Source: Priapulus caudatus (lineage: Eukaryota; Priapulida; Priapulimorpha; Priapulimorphida; Priapulidae). From it: a stretch of DNA of 20,642 bases. Made by a program: the position numbers and the translations under genes. The stretch lies in NCBI RefSeq assembly GCF_000485595.1, contig NW_014578042.1, positions 1 to 20,642 on the forward strand, in the 5' to 3' direction. This document shows positions 8,904-19,143 of the stretch, one piece after another. Below the pieces are notes generated by a model, which saw only the letters and a program-made list of their open reading frames with translations, had not been told where the DNA came from and made no database searches. How positions within the stretch are numbered: position 1 is the stretch's first letter; the number at the start of each line of letters is the position of its first letter.

Positions 8904-8915
8904 ACAATACATCAT

Positions 8916-8960
8916 ATCAGGAGTGAATAATAATAGATTCTATTATTATTCCCTCCTGAT
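8916..8960. repeat. 45-bp palindrome, ATCAGGAG family
   Basis: Two 22-nt arms around a single central base with 21 of 22 positions paired. The inner arm sequence is TGAATAATAATAGA. The heptamer ACATCAT lies immediately to the left (8909-8915) and one base away to the right (8962-8968), a possible target duplication. Confidence 0.85.
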
Positions 8961-8993
8961 CACATCATGAATTATGTATTTTAGTAATTCGTT

Positions 8994-9038
8994 ATCAGGA
9001 GTGAATAACAACGAATTTTGTTTTAATTTACTCCTGAT
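8994..9038. repeat. 45-bp palindrome, ATCAGGAG family, more decayed
   Basis: Same ends and length as the copy 33 bp to its left. The inner left arm is TGAATAACAACGAA and 18 of 22 positions pair. Two of the four mismatches are G opposite T, which would still pair as G-U in RNA. Confidence 0.8.
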
Positions 9039-9339
9039 TTTATACAAGTATTATCTCACGCTTGAATATATGTATGTTGTATGAGGAAACGTGCGTTAAA
9101 AACACGTGAGAAACGTGTTCTGCTCTTTTAGCAGAAACAATTTAGTCAACGAATATAGATTACTTTACTATACTGACTGGAAAATTCTAGAAAGCAAATC
9201 GTTATTTGTCAGCTGGGACCGATTGTAGAGTCACGTGCGGATACTGGAACGATCGATTCTATTGACAAAACTTTATAACTCTAATATAATTTCTTATCAA
9301 GCTGCTAGCATTCTTATTTGAATTTTACATTATAATGCT
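9039..9339. other. Gene-free stretch
   Basis: No exon, RNA gene or repeat family member was recognised between the palindrome pair and the nested MITE. Confidence 0.4.
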
Positions 9340-9348
9340 ATGCTATAC

Positions 9349-10112
9349 ATGGGCGGATCCAGCTTTTTGAAAAAGGGAAGTAAGAAATAAAGGGCACTTT
9401 TTCCTGCTTAATATTTCTGGTGTTTTAAAAAGGTGCCAAAGGCAGCTTAAGCTGGGGACACACGAGCGTATTTTTTCGCCCGATCGCGGGAAATTTTAAA
9501 ATCGCTCAAAAAATTCGCCTGTGTGCCCGTTCACGTCGACCATGATTTCGTACGGCCGCACGACGCCCGTACGAATCGCCCGTATCAAAAATGTTAGATA
9601 TTTTCGGCCGATTATTTACGCCGGCAGAAGATCCGCTGGCAAATTCGCTCGTCTGCCCGTGTCCGGCGTATTTTGTCGAGCGATCGATTTTTTTAAACCA
9701 ATCGGACGTGTTTGAACTTGTTGATATCATGTGATACATCATGTGATCATGTGATTCCGTCGAGTGGCATACGCGTACGCTCTCAAATTCGCTACATGTG
9801 CCTTCGTGATCGGGCATATAAATTCGCTGGCTATTTTAATCGTCGCGATCGGGCGAAAAAATACGCTCGTGTGGCACGTGTAAGGCACGTTGCCACTTAA
9901 GGGGGGGACCTCCCCCAAGAAATTTTTTTTAAATTGGTGCATTCTGAGAGCATCTGAGCAGTAATTTTGACGTCTAGAATGCAAAATGGAATTCCAAATT
10001 TTTATTATCTTTTATTATCAGAAAATTATCTTTTGTGTTTTCCCTTTTTTCCCTTTTTTGGGGGGTAAAAAAGAGGAGTCCGGACCCCCTGGACCCCCCT
10101 CTGGATCCGCCC
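9349..10112. mobile_element. Outer MITE with GGGCGGATCCAG ends
   Basis: GGGCGGATCCAG at 9351-9362 is mirrored by CTGGATCCGCCC at 10101-10112, and ATGCTATAC is repeated directly at 9340-9348 and 10113-10121. The inverted GGGCGGATCCAG ends fit a hAT-like element widely seen in animal genomes, from general knowledge. The right end holds GAGTCCGGACCCCCTGG, also a feature of the G-run elements at 17205 and 19144. The length is inflated by another element inserted at 9447-9900. No protein is encoded. Confidence 0.82.
9447..9900. mobile_element. Inner MITE with 30-bp perfect inverted repeat and TTAA flanks
   Basis: A perfect 30-bp inverted repeat (9459-9488 and 9844-9873) begins CACACGAGCGTATTTTTTCG. 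CTTAAG lies at both outer edges (9446-9451, 9896-9901), consistent with TTAA target sites as used by piggyBac-like elements, although the outer 10-25 bp do not match well. An inner motif of the form AAATTCGC followed by TGTGTGCCCGT-like sequence recurs at about 9510, 9643 and 9786. CpG density is high compared with the surroundings. Short frames across it are artefacts. Confidence 0.75.
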
Positions 10113-10135
10113 ATGCTATACTATAGCTATATATT

Positions 10136-10179
10136 ATCAGGAGCGTATAATGACAAATTTGTCATTATACGCTACTGAT
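10136..10179. repeat. 44-bp palindrome, ATCAGGAG family
   Basis: Two abutting 22-nt arms with 21 of 22 positions paired and inner arm CGTATAATGACAAA. It lies 23 bp beyond the end of the outer MITE and is flanked by TATT/ATTAT. Confidence 0.88.
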
Positions 10180-10180
10180 A

Positions 10181-11309
10181 TTATTATGCTATACAATTTC
10201 AACAATGCACTCATTGCCTGTAGTTCAAAACTGACGCAATAAAACGCTGAGAGCAAACAATCTGTATTAAATCGCAACTCCAAACGAACTTACTGCACAT
10301 CATGATCTGCTAAAACATCTTATTGCAAATATCGGATCGTCGTATATTAGGTCGGTCTCTCCTCGGTGTTCTGATCAAACGGTGACTCATGCTTTCGGAA
10401 TTTGCAAGGCTATATTACCAGGATTTTGCAGGCGATATTACCACATTCCTCGTTCTTCCACCGCCAAAGATTCAGTGAGACTGCTAGCATGATGTAAGCC
10501 AAGTGGCATGTCCTGCTATCCTACATAGCGACCCTCATACGGTTGCACTTGCAGTGACAATGTTATTTAACAAATATTATTATTATTAAAAATTAAAAAT
10601 TAACATCCAGGGAACGTCTAGAGGTGCCCGCAGAATTTCCTTCCATGAACGTCATCACGCTTCTAGAACATACGTGAGACGTTGTGGAAACATTCCCGGA
10701 ACGTTATTTGGCGAGCTGGGATATTGAAAAATTCCCGCTTATATAGGGAAAATGGGATGTTTACAAATGGGTGGCTACATTTGACAAACGTGACTGGCGC
10801 ATTCCGTTACCTCTTTTATATATCGCACAGGAATCGTTTTGCTGTTGCTGTTGGCAACTTTGGATTTGCAGATAGGGAAAAGGATGTCAATACGTTCATT
10901 GATTCACGAGTGTCATTGATTTTTCCCTCTACAGCGCCACAGTTTCATGAAATCTTTCAGAAGCCGGCCAATAACTAGAACATAACACGGTATACATAGC
11001 ACAATTTGTTTCATGAAATTATTGCGTTCAGTCAAGCCCCACCGTGTTCAAATCATGATGTAAGGAAATTACACAGAAACGTATAAATCACGTGAAACTG
11101 CACACTCCAATCACATCAATCAGCCTACCTGCTTCTTTACATTCTGTTCGTTTACACGACTATACGTTGTTCTTCTACGTCTATATATACTTCTTCTACA
11201 CAACTAATGATACACTGTTATAATTTCCTAGTATTACTGATTACATTGTTTACATTACTGTTTAAAACCTGTTACTTTGTCAGATCCTGCACTAGATGAA
11301 CAGTGCGAA
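10181..11309. other. Gene-free stretch with GAACGT / TTC-GAA motifs
   Basis: The open frame at 10682-10978 (98 codons) matches no family I know. Short motifs are present: GAACGTC at 10612 and 10647, TTCTAGAA at 10661-10668 and TTCCCGGAA at 10693-10701. These resemble heat-shock and STAT core sites but may be chance. The rest is AT-rich. Confidence 0.3.
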
Positions 11310-11751
11310 TAGGCGCGTTCACACTGCCGCGGGAATTAGCGGGAATCGCAAATCTCGTTTTTGCATCGCGCGCTTCGAAATACGAGATTTTTACAAGTCG
11401 CTGCAACGCAAAAATCTCACTGAAGCACGTATGCGATCAGATCGCGCTGCAGGATCCGCCACTTTTGAATTGCGACTTATTTGACATTAGCGGCGATTAA
11501 ATTGCACCGCCGTGGCGTGTGTGTGAATCGCTCGCGCAAGAATCCCGGTATTTTCTAATCCCATCATTCCAAAGCGATCGTATCAACATCCGGCAATGGA
11601 GCATGCGCAGTTCGATTATCAGAATTACTCCAACCCGCTCGGGGCGATTGGGATATTCTCCGCCTGCTGGTGAACGAACGCCACAATAACTCGCGTATTT
11701 CCATCGCGATCAGCCAATCGCAGGTTTGTTCGTTGTGTGTGAGCACGCCTA
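11310..11751. mobile_element. Probable TA-flanked inverted-repeat element (GGCGYGYTCACAC ends)
   Basis: Left end TAGGCGCGTTCACAC (11310-11324) is mirrored by the reverse complement of 11737-11751, TAGGCGTGCTCACAC, with 13 of 15 positions alike. TA occurs at both edges, as for TA-targeting transposons. Inside are repeated GTGTGTGAATCGCTCGCG-like, CGCGGGAATTAGCGGGAATC and GCGATCAGATCGC-type strings. It is CpG-rich relative to the flanks and encodes no recognised protein. Confidence 0.6.
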
Positions 11752-12219
11752 AATGACTGCTATACTCACCATTTATACTGACCCATATCTCCGCATTATA
11801 GTTACTCTTTGATAAATTAATATCAAATGCGTAATTCTTTGATGCGAGAATAAATGTTTTCAGATCGAAGTCTGAAAACTAGGCGAGATGCGGCGCTAAC
11901 GGACCCTAAAATGATAAGGCCATGTTATCTGGTTTTCGATTATCGCATGCGCGCCAGAGAAACAATAAAAGATTCCAGCTCAAATCTACTGTTAAACAAA
12001 AAATCTACAAAGCAAAATATTAGCACGTAGGTATGATTGTAGAGTTGTTATAACCAGTTATATTGACATTTTTCTGTTATTTTGGTCAAAGGTACGAGTG
12101 GGTAGTACGCAACCACAAGTTATCTTCTCGAATCTCGCATCTTGCTACCCCCAAAAAAACCTAATCAACCTAATTTGCATAATTTAAAAAAAATATCAAA
12201 ACCCGTGTGGTATGTTTTG
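11752..12219. other. Gene-free AT-rich stretch
   Basis: Only a small hairpin was noted: GTTTTCAGA / TCTGAAAAC around 11857-11880. No gene is seen. Confidence 0.35.
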
Positions 12220-12528
12220 GGGCAAGTCCTTATTCATTCACATACCAAAAAATGAGCAAAATCCGTAGAACCTGAACTGACTTATGGCCATTTCCATATT
12301 TGCCAAAAAGTGGGCGTGGCTCGAAAGTAAGTCGACTGGCGTGCTCCAAAATAGGACGTTCGCATCTCTCCCATAGGAGTAACAACTGTATGCAATTTTA
12401 AACATGTGGGTCAAACGGGTTCTAAAGTTATCGTTGACTGTAGCCAAATGTTGACGGACGGACGGACGTACGACGAACAATGCCCCATGGCAATAGCTCA
12501 TCTTGACGATGTAAGGTGAGCTAAAAAT
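12220..12528 (+). mobile_element. Retroposon-like repeat with GACGG run and terminal hairpin
   Basis: Ends with a GACGGACGGACGGACG run (12453-12468), CCATGGCAATAGCTCATCTT, a stem (AGCTCATCTT with AAGGTGAGCT) and GCTAAAAAT. The same order (GACGG-rich run, CATG-CGAT, hairpin, GCTAAAA) closes the S3 units at about 2245 and 3640. A 3' hairpin followed by a short A-rich end is typical of RTE-like non-LTR elements and the SINEs they mobilise. That assignment, and the 5' boundary, are inference. No reverse transcriptase frame is present. Confidence 0.5.
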
Positions 12529-14050
12529 CTGTCAAATCCATCACTACTTCCTGGAAATTTAATTTCTACATTGAATTATACTCGTGGCTGCTAAATCACA
12601 AATTTTTAGTTTAGATTATTCTCTCAAGTTATCTTGGTAAACAGTACTAAACACAGTTATAACCCATGCAGCTAAAAATATCGCATGACGTACTGTCTTG
12701 ATGAAAATGTTAAATTGAATAGAAACCTTCAAGGTAGGAATCAAATTCTATAATTACTCAAAATGTAAAAATATCTAGAGAAAACTCACTTAAATCATGG
12801 ACGAGTAACACGTGACTGTCAATCTGTGTCAATTGACCGCTCATATGCACTGGCCCTGGGAGATGACAGGCAGCCGCACTATAGCCAATCACTTTCATGG
12901 GGATGGAACATTCCTAAACAGTCTGCTTAGGCAAATACGAAATGCCAGAAAGACCGCAATCCAGAGAGACATGATACAAGACATTGCGTGGCACAGCTTT
13001 GCTTGTTGATCCAGTGCTAGCGCGGACGCCGGATGAGACGCGCAGCTTCCGCGGCGATATCGCACAAGGGCGACCCGACCAACGGGAATGATTCCAAGTA
13101 TTGAAGCGCTGTCGCGCAGTGGAGACGGTGCGCAGTCAAATTCGAGGTCCCCGGCGCACGTCTCCAAAGCGGGTCAGCGAAGACGGTCTGCTAGTTTTAG
13201 AAGACTGACAATGATCTATACATATGGACGATATTCTAGGAATTGGGAGAATATAAAACAGTAAGCAACAATCTCGCTCAGTCTCGCTCCAGGATTAGCT
13301 GAATCAGAAAGAATTAGAGATTTTAATATGAACAAGAACAAATACACATGGTAATAATTCACAAAACCAAAGAAGGATAGAGAGGAGATACTTTAATAGG
13401 CAACCAAGTAATCAAAAATGGCCGAACATTTCATCACCTAGGATTTAAGTCAATGATATTAGGAGTTAAATAACGATCATGATAAGAGTCCGAAACTGAA
13501 GAAATGTAGGTTATCGATGAGGGAAATTATTAATCATGCCAGAAGAGAAACTTCATGGAAGTCATAGCTATAGACGAGCAAGAGTGAAATTATACGCAAT
13601 GCCAGTGGTTTACCCTTCCTTCTAACTAAACGTGAAACATGACTAACTTAAACTAAGGAGAATTAAAAAATGGTTGGAGGATTTCCAAAAAGGAGTGCCT
13701 GCGTAAAATAATATTCACGCAAGAACACGCTAGAAAAATCAAAAAGGCATTAAAACAAGCGATTGAAAACTCCAAGAAAGATAGCGGAGAAATCAGTAAA
13801 AAACTAACATAGATAGTTTCTATATGTAAATCGTCGTAATACATTAAAAAACGCATGATTTTCATTGAAATCCCGCATATTTACTTCATAAACATTTTCA
13901 AGAGATGGCGCTGTGGCATGGTAAACATTGGCCAGGGTGTTGTCTGCTTAATTGTCAATGAATGACGCAACTCGTTCACAGTTCCGACACGCGAGTGAAA
14001 ATGCGGGCGGAAATTTTCCTCTTCGATGCGAAATGCATCGGACCAAGTAT
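12529..14050. other. No recognisable gene
   Basis: Mostly AT-rich, with a GC-richer patch at 13010-13190. The frames at 12812-13009 (plus) and 12895-13167 (minus) overlap each other and match nothing I know. At 13660-13810 the plus strand reads as short lysine-rich coding-like pieces broken by stops (for example KKWLEDFQKGVPA then a stop). This could be a decayed gene fragment but is unproven. Confidence 0.3.
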
Positions 14051-15510
14051 TTATTATTTTACCGAAAAGTAATAGGCTGGGGAACAACCCGGTAGGTACC
14101 AGAGAACTCGGTAACGCAGTCGGCCAGCACCAATTTCATGGGGGGCACATCAACACGAAGGAACGGCGGGGCTATTTCTGGATTAAGATGAGATGAGAAA
14201 GATGCAACAGAAGGGGTCCTCAGCCCCGCAGGGTGGCGGCTACCAAAACGGTCACCGCTTGGTGTGTATTTTCGAGTATTTGTGCGGGCGAAAGCTCGGC
14301 AAGCACGTTGCATCCGCTACCCCACCGTTTGGCGACGCATCGGGCGCCCAGGCCCGCATTTTCGTGCTAGCTACGAATGCTGATTGCATACTCGCCGCGT
14401 GAGAAGTTCCATAGAATAGAGAAGGTGGGCCGTGCGGTAAACTGTCGATTGGCAAGACGCACATAAGTGGTCACACATCCTCCAGAGGCGCGGCCTCGGC
14501 ATCATGGCCATCCACGTCAGAGGAAAGACCGGCATACTCAGGAGAGGCGACTGCGCAAAGGAGGCGTTGCGTCCTAACCGCCGCCCCGCGCGAGCACGAG
14601 ATCCGTTCGCAGCGCTGGAAGCCGTTCACCGGCGCCACAGGCGGCACCCCCCGCTAACCCGCGAGGAAGACCCGAGCTCGCTCGACTACCGCAACACGCG
14701 GTCATCGCCACCCCACGGAAGCGCCGCACCGCGCCCCGCTACGGCCGCCCGCGCAGCGCGCTCCATGATAGACAATCGTGCGCCAAAATTCGTGACCCGT
14801 AGTCAGGCCGGCGGCACGGCATTGCTAGCTCAGACAGCCAACATCTCAGAGATTGTTCGATGGGGGGCACGGTCATGCTCGAGATGTCACGGCGCGACGC
14901 GTGATGAGTGGTATCTCGTGGTGGAGGAGTTCAGTGCGTGTACCAGAGGCTGCGCCAATCTGAATCCAGGTAACGCCCTTTTGAAAGACAGCCCTGGGGA
15001 GACCAGAAGCACCGAGTAAGATTTTCTTGTAGACTTAGTGGGATCTATCCGGACGGGCGCTATATGTTGCTAGACTCCATCTGGGACGATTGCTACGGGC
15101 CAGGATACCGTGCGGTCATCACTGATGAGCGAACCGGCGCAGGACACCACGGGGAGCGAGACAAGCATGGTGGGTGGGGGGGGGCGAGTCAACCCCGAGG
15201 GGCGGTCGTTAGTAAAGGTACGTCCACTGCACCGGTCGCCTTGTCAGGCTTTGCAGTGAATCCCGTGTCGAAACCTGTATGTGAATCGCTCGTAGCATGG
15301 CTTCCCCCCGATCCGTATGTTTGCAAAGAGTCGTACATGTTAAGAACACACGGTAGGGCAGGTGGGCAGCGTTGCTACGCGGCCATAGCCATATTAGAGG
15401 CAGGGACAGTCAGATTTCAGCAAACAGTAGCAGAAGGACTACTAATGACTCCCCTAGGACACCATAGGAAGTCATTTTCACCGGCTGCCAAATGCACACC
15501 TTAAGAGGCA
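14051..15510. other. GC- and CpG-rich block without a recognised gene
   Basis: This 1.4-kb block is clearly richer in G, C and CpG than its neighbours. The two longest open frames of the window lie here on the plus strand (14504-15019, 171 codons; 15064-15504, 146 codons). They have arginine-, alanine- and proline-rich composition with no domain I recognise, and frames of that length are expected when stop codons are rare. The block might be a CpG-island-like promoter or first-exon region, old transposon sequence, or transferred DNA; the sequence alone does not decide. Confidence 0.4.
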
Positions 15511-15555
15511 TGATGGAGAGCTCGGCATAAAAAATCACACCCTTAAGAGGCATGA
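15493..15555. repeat. Short direct repeat CACACC(C)TTAAGAGGCATGA
   Basis: CACACCTTAAGAGGCATGA at about 15495-15513 is repeated as CACACCCTTAAGAGGCATGA about 41 bp further on (15536-15555). It is a minor tandem duplication with no further context. Confidence 0.7.
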
Positions 15556-17204
15556 AATGGATTCACATGGCTTCAAAGGGATGAATGGAAAGCTGCCTTG
15601 AGAGCTCCATGCAGGTGCTCTTGGGGTGATGATGATTGGAATCAGTGACCAATCCTCAGTTAGAGTGAAATGCCAAAACGAATAATTGGGATGTATGTCA
15701 ATCGCACTGATTATCATTCATCTTCACTTCATGTCATTCAATGGCTTCACTCATGTCTCACCACATTCTCTTTCATCGCAACAACCCAACCGTAGCAGCA
15801 CAGATTAATAAAAAAAGTTGAATCGGATGTAAAATAAACTTGTTTTAATTTATCTGATCTTCATCTAGACGACTGCTATGCATCTACTGCATATTTTCAG
15901 CACGAAATATCATCACAAGTGACAGTCAACAAAACTAAACCGGGACTAGCAAATTATTGTACGATATGTAGCCCGCTCCAGCCTATGACTGGTTTTCACG
16001 TCGGCGATGAAACCACTTCTCGCCACGCTATAGTGGAAAAGCGAGCAGCCGTAACTTGTGGCTTAACCGTGTAGGTACCTGTATTTGGATGCTAGTTGTC
16101 TAGTTGGTATAAACCAGAGGTAGTAACCGCTGCCATAAAGCGTTCATTAGTTACATCACAAGAGCGCCAACAAATTGTTTGTGTGTTGCTAGCACCCTTT
16201 TTGTACGCTCCCTACATTGACAGGGACTATCTATGGAGGCGCTATTTCAAATAATGCACAATTTTTGTGAGCGATTCACCCACTTTTATGCTGAGGCGTA
16301 CTGATGAACGTACCATGCAGAATTTCGGGTGCGCGTGGAGCGCGATCGCGCCCCTTAAAAAATGAACAGCCTGGTACGGCGCGTGGCCGGTTTCGAGTAC
16401 GGAATAATCCCAGAATTTCCCCAGCAACAAAGCTGTCCTATGCTAGGCGTCGCGAAGCGCGGTGATTGGCATTGCCGTGGCGTGTCTCCAGCTGGCAAAC
16501 GTTAAAAATTATCGTCTCTTGACGGATATAGGACGCGGCGCTGCATGTAGCCAAACTACTTTTCTGGTTCATCTTGCAGCAAATCTTCGAGCTTACGTGC
16601 ATGGGTAGTCAAAACCCGTCGTGCTATGAACAGAACTCTCGTGGAAGCGATTGTCCCGGCCGTTTCCCCTTATCCAGTAAAGGGACTTCGAGATAAGTGT
16701 TCAGGATTAGTGCCGAGGTTATTTGTATATGGTGCGGGCTACGGCGGGTGGAAAAACACAACAACAACGCGGCGTTTTCGCGGCAGTCGGCGGCGATGAC
16801 CGGCTTGCATGACGTCTAGTGTGCTACGTGTGAATAACATGCAAAAACTCGATCTACGCATGATCGACACCAGCAAGAAATACAGGCGGAGGAGGACTGG
16901 GTTCAACAAGTGAAGCTCGACTATCACATGAGAGATCGGGATCATTCTTTAAGTTAACGAGAGCAAAGGACAGACATTGTGTGCAGTACGAAGACTACAG
17001 GCTGGAAGAGAATCGCCACCTATTGAGCCACAAGAGGTAACTGTGGTCCAGCCGTCAGTAGTGGTTTATCAATCGGCTTTGTGTAATTCCTCGTATCGTA
17101 CTCATCCGGCGTTGCACGCCCAAGTAACCGATGATTGGTTACAATCGGTTCTCGGGGTGTTTTGCAATGGGCCTGCGTGTGCGTAACGGTCGTGTGGCAT
17201 GTAC
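15556..17204. other. No recognisable gene
   Basis: Several short frames exist (for example the minus-strand frame at 16242-16430) but none shows a known domain. The interval 16320-16470 is GC-richer with GCGCGATCGCGCC at its centre and may be an unidentified repeat. Confidence 0.3.
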
Positions 17205-17426
17205 CAGGGGCAATTTGAAACGGGGGGGGGGAGTCCAGGGGGTCCGGACCCCCTTGCTCGCGGCAGGAAAACGCATTTGAGGGGGGTGGCTAATTTCAAA
17301 ATTTTCTGGGGGCAGGGCCCCAGACTCCCCCCTTCGCGGTGCTCGCAAGTTTGGGGTTACGGTTAGACGCCCAGGGGCCCCACCCGGTGCCTGCTGAAAA
17401 ATTCTTGCTAGACGCAGGCGCCCCTG
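17205..17426. mobile_element. G-run MITE-like element, copy 1
   Basis: Begins CAGGGGCAATTTG and ends GGCGCCCCTG, with TGTAC on both outer sides (17200-17204, 17427-17431). The inside carries a G run, GTCCAGGGGGTCCGGACCCC, AAAACGCAT, GGGCCCCAGAC and CTCGCAAGTTTGG. These blocks recur in order at 19144-19334. Non-coding. Confidence 0.65.
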
Positions 17427-18756
17427 TGTACACCGGTGTGTGGCACTGTATGTGCTTGTTTTAGCCCTGTTTACTAGTTGTTTTTTGCCACTCGTTTACT
17501 ACTGTGTGTATAATACAGGGTGTATGTTAATAACAAGGATAAGTTTATAGTTCAAGTGTTCTGGTGTTGTTCGAGTGTGCAATATGTTGGTCGAACAATT
17601 TACTCTCAGACATTCTTGTTTTCAAGTTTACATTTCATTTCGATGAAATCCATTATGGATTTTGATAACGCAAAGGGCGGCTTGTGTCGAGCCACTGTTC
17701 ACGCGATGATCGAGTATAACGCGATTGATCGTCGACATCATACCCCGGCAGCAGCTGTAGATCGGTGCCCACTCGAATCTACACTCACGCCCAAAACAAC
17801 GTCCGGGTACTGCACGTGGTATCTGGAGAGATAACAGTGAATACGGTATGCTCGGTGAAGCAGTCCATCAGCACGACATTCCTGCCACCGGGAATCTCCA
17901 CTTTGTAGTGTCGCTTCTCAGGACTATGGGCTAGAAGTGGCCGATACCCATTCGATGATCAGGATACGTCTGTTTCGTGAGGGGGAGCCATGTCCAGGAT
18001 TCACAGGGCCTTAAGGTCGCGTCGATAACAATGTGCAAAAGAAGTCGTCGATACATAATTATGTTTAAGAGATTTAGATCAAAAAGATAGATTTAATGAT
18101 AATAAGTGTAAAATATCTGATGAGCATTCATTTTCCCATGTCGATTAGCTGTCCAGGCCAAATTCACCTAGCTGACGAAAACAAATACAATAAAAAAATA
18201 CACAAATTATGAAATAATATATATATTAGCAAGAATTTTTTTTAGGCATAATTTATTTTGGAAATTTTGTGTGTCGTTGTACATATAGTTTTTTGGTCAG
18301 TGTCTAGAGCACCCTAATGATACCGTCTCTACTACAGCTATATCTCACGCATCTGACAAAGCGCCCGCTCAAATATGCATCACCAAAAGTGGGCAAGTCC
18401 TTAATTTTAATCTGCTAATCTAGCCGATTGATCGAAACCTGCATAATTACATGCAAAGCAGGGGGCATACGTGGGAAGCGGGGGCCCGACAACCCATCAT
18501 GGTTGTTACAGTATGCACGCAGCGTGAGGGAACTAGCAGCGTGACAGGTATATGGGAGCAAGTATACCAGCATTTGAACCGGAGCAAAAAAAGAGAGCGA
18601 AAGTTCCATACATCAGAGTGTTGTACAGTGTGAGGGATGGGGAACAGGGGACCTGGAGTATACGCATATAGTATACAGGTCTGGCCAAAAAACGATTCTG
18701 TGAGTGGTTAAATTTTTTCATTGGTGTGTTTGCGCATTTGTCGAGTCCTATGCAAA
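17427..18756. other. No recognisable gene; one short coding-like frame
   Basis: A minus-strand frame at 17785-17958 (57 codons) reads smoothly, with EKRHYKVEIPGGRNVVLMDC inside, but I know no matching family and see no clear splice sites. The rest is AT-rich. The overlapping plus-strand frame at 17520-17834 is also unrecognised. Confidence 0.25.
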
Positions 18757-18990
18757 GCGAGCACTGTGGTGCTCGCCAGCGTAGGGGGTTCCGGGGGCAT
18801 GCCTCCTCACCCCCCCCGCAAATTTTTTATGAAAAAATGGTGCAAATTTGGTGGCACATATAATGCACAGTTTATTGGAAGAAAACATTGATTTTTCGTA
18901 GCGAGGCGGTGTTTTGGACAAATTTCTGTGCTGGCGGCGTGAGAATTTGAGCGAGGCGGCGCACCTTCGCTCGTGTCGCAATGCGAGAGA
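18757..18990. repeat. GCGAGC-rich repeat beginning with a hairpin
   Basis: Starts with GCGAGCAC-TGTG-GTGCTCGC (8-bp stem, 18757-18776), followed by GGGGGTTCCGGGGGCATGC, a C run and CGCAAATTTTTTATG. It contains two GCGAGGCGG blocks (18901-18909 and 18952-18960). It resembles dispersed G/C-run repeats elsewhere in the window but I cannot set exact ends. Confidence 0.45.
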
Positions 18991-18999
18991 AATACTGGC

Positions 19000-19052
19000 A
19001 TCAGGGGTTAATAATGACATTTATTCATTATTTCGTCATTATTGACCCTGAT
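19000..19052. repeat. 53-bp imperfect palindrome, ATCAGGGG variant of the family
   Basis: The left arm ATCAGGGGTTAATAATGAC pairs with the right arm GTCATTATTGACCCTGAT around a 16-base centre. The ends differ slightly from ATCAGGAG and the centre is longer, so this is a diverged member or a sister family. Confidence 0.7.
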
Positions 19053-19143
19053 ATACATGGCGTAGGTGCTTGTCGCATTGAAAAGCTTGTAGCCTTGACA
19101 TATACTAGTGACAGTAAGTGGCATAGCCCCAGCACAAACACTG

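Noticed and set aside
14504-15504. Two long plus-strand frames as protein-coding genes
   Set aside because: They are Arg/Ala/Pro-rich, have no recognised domain and lie in a GC-rich block where long frames arise by chance. Kept only as a region description.
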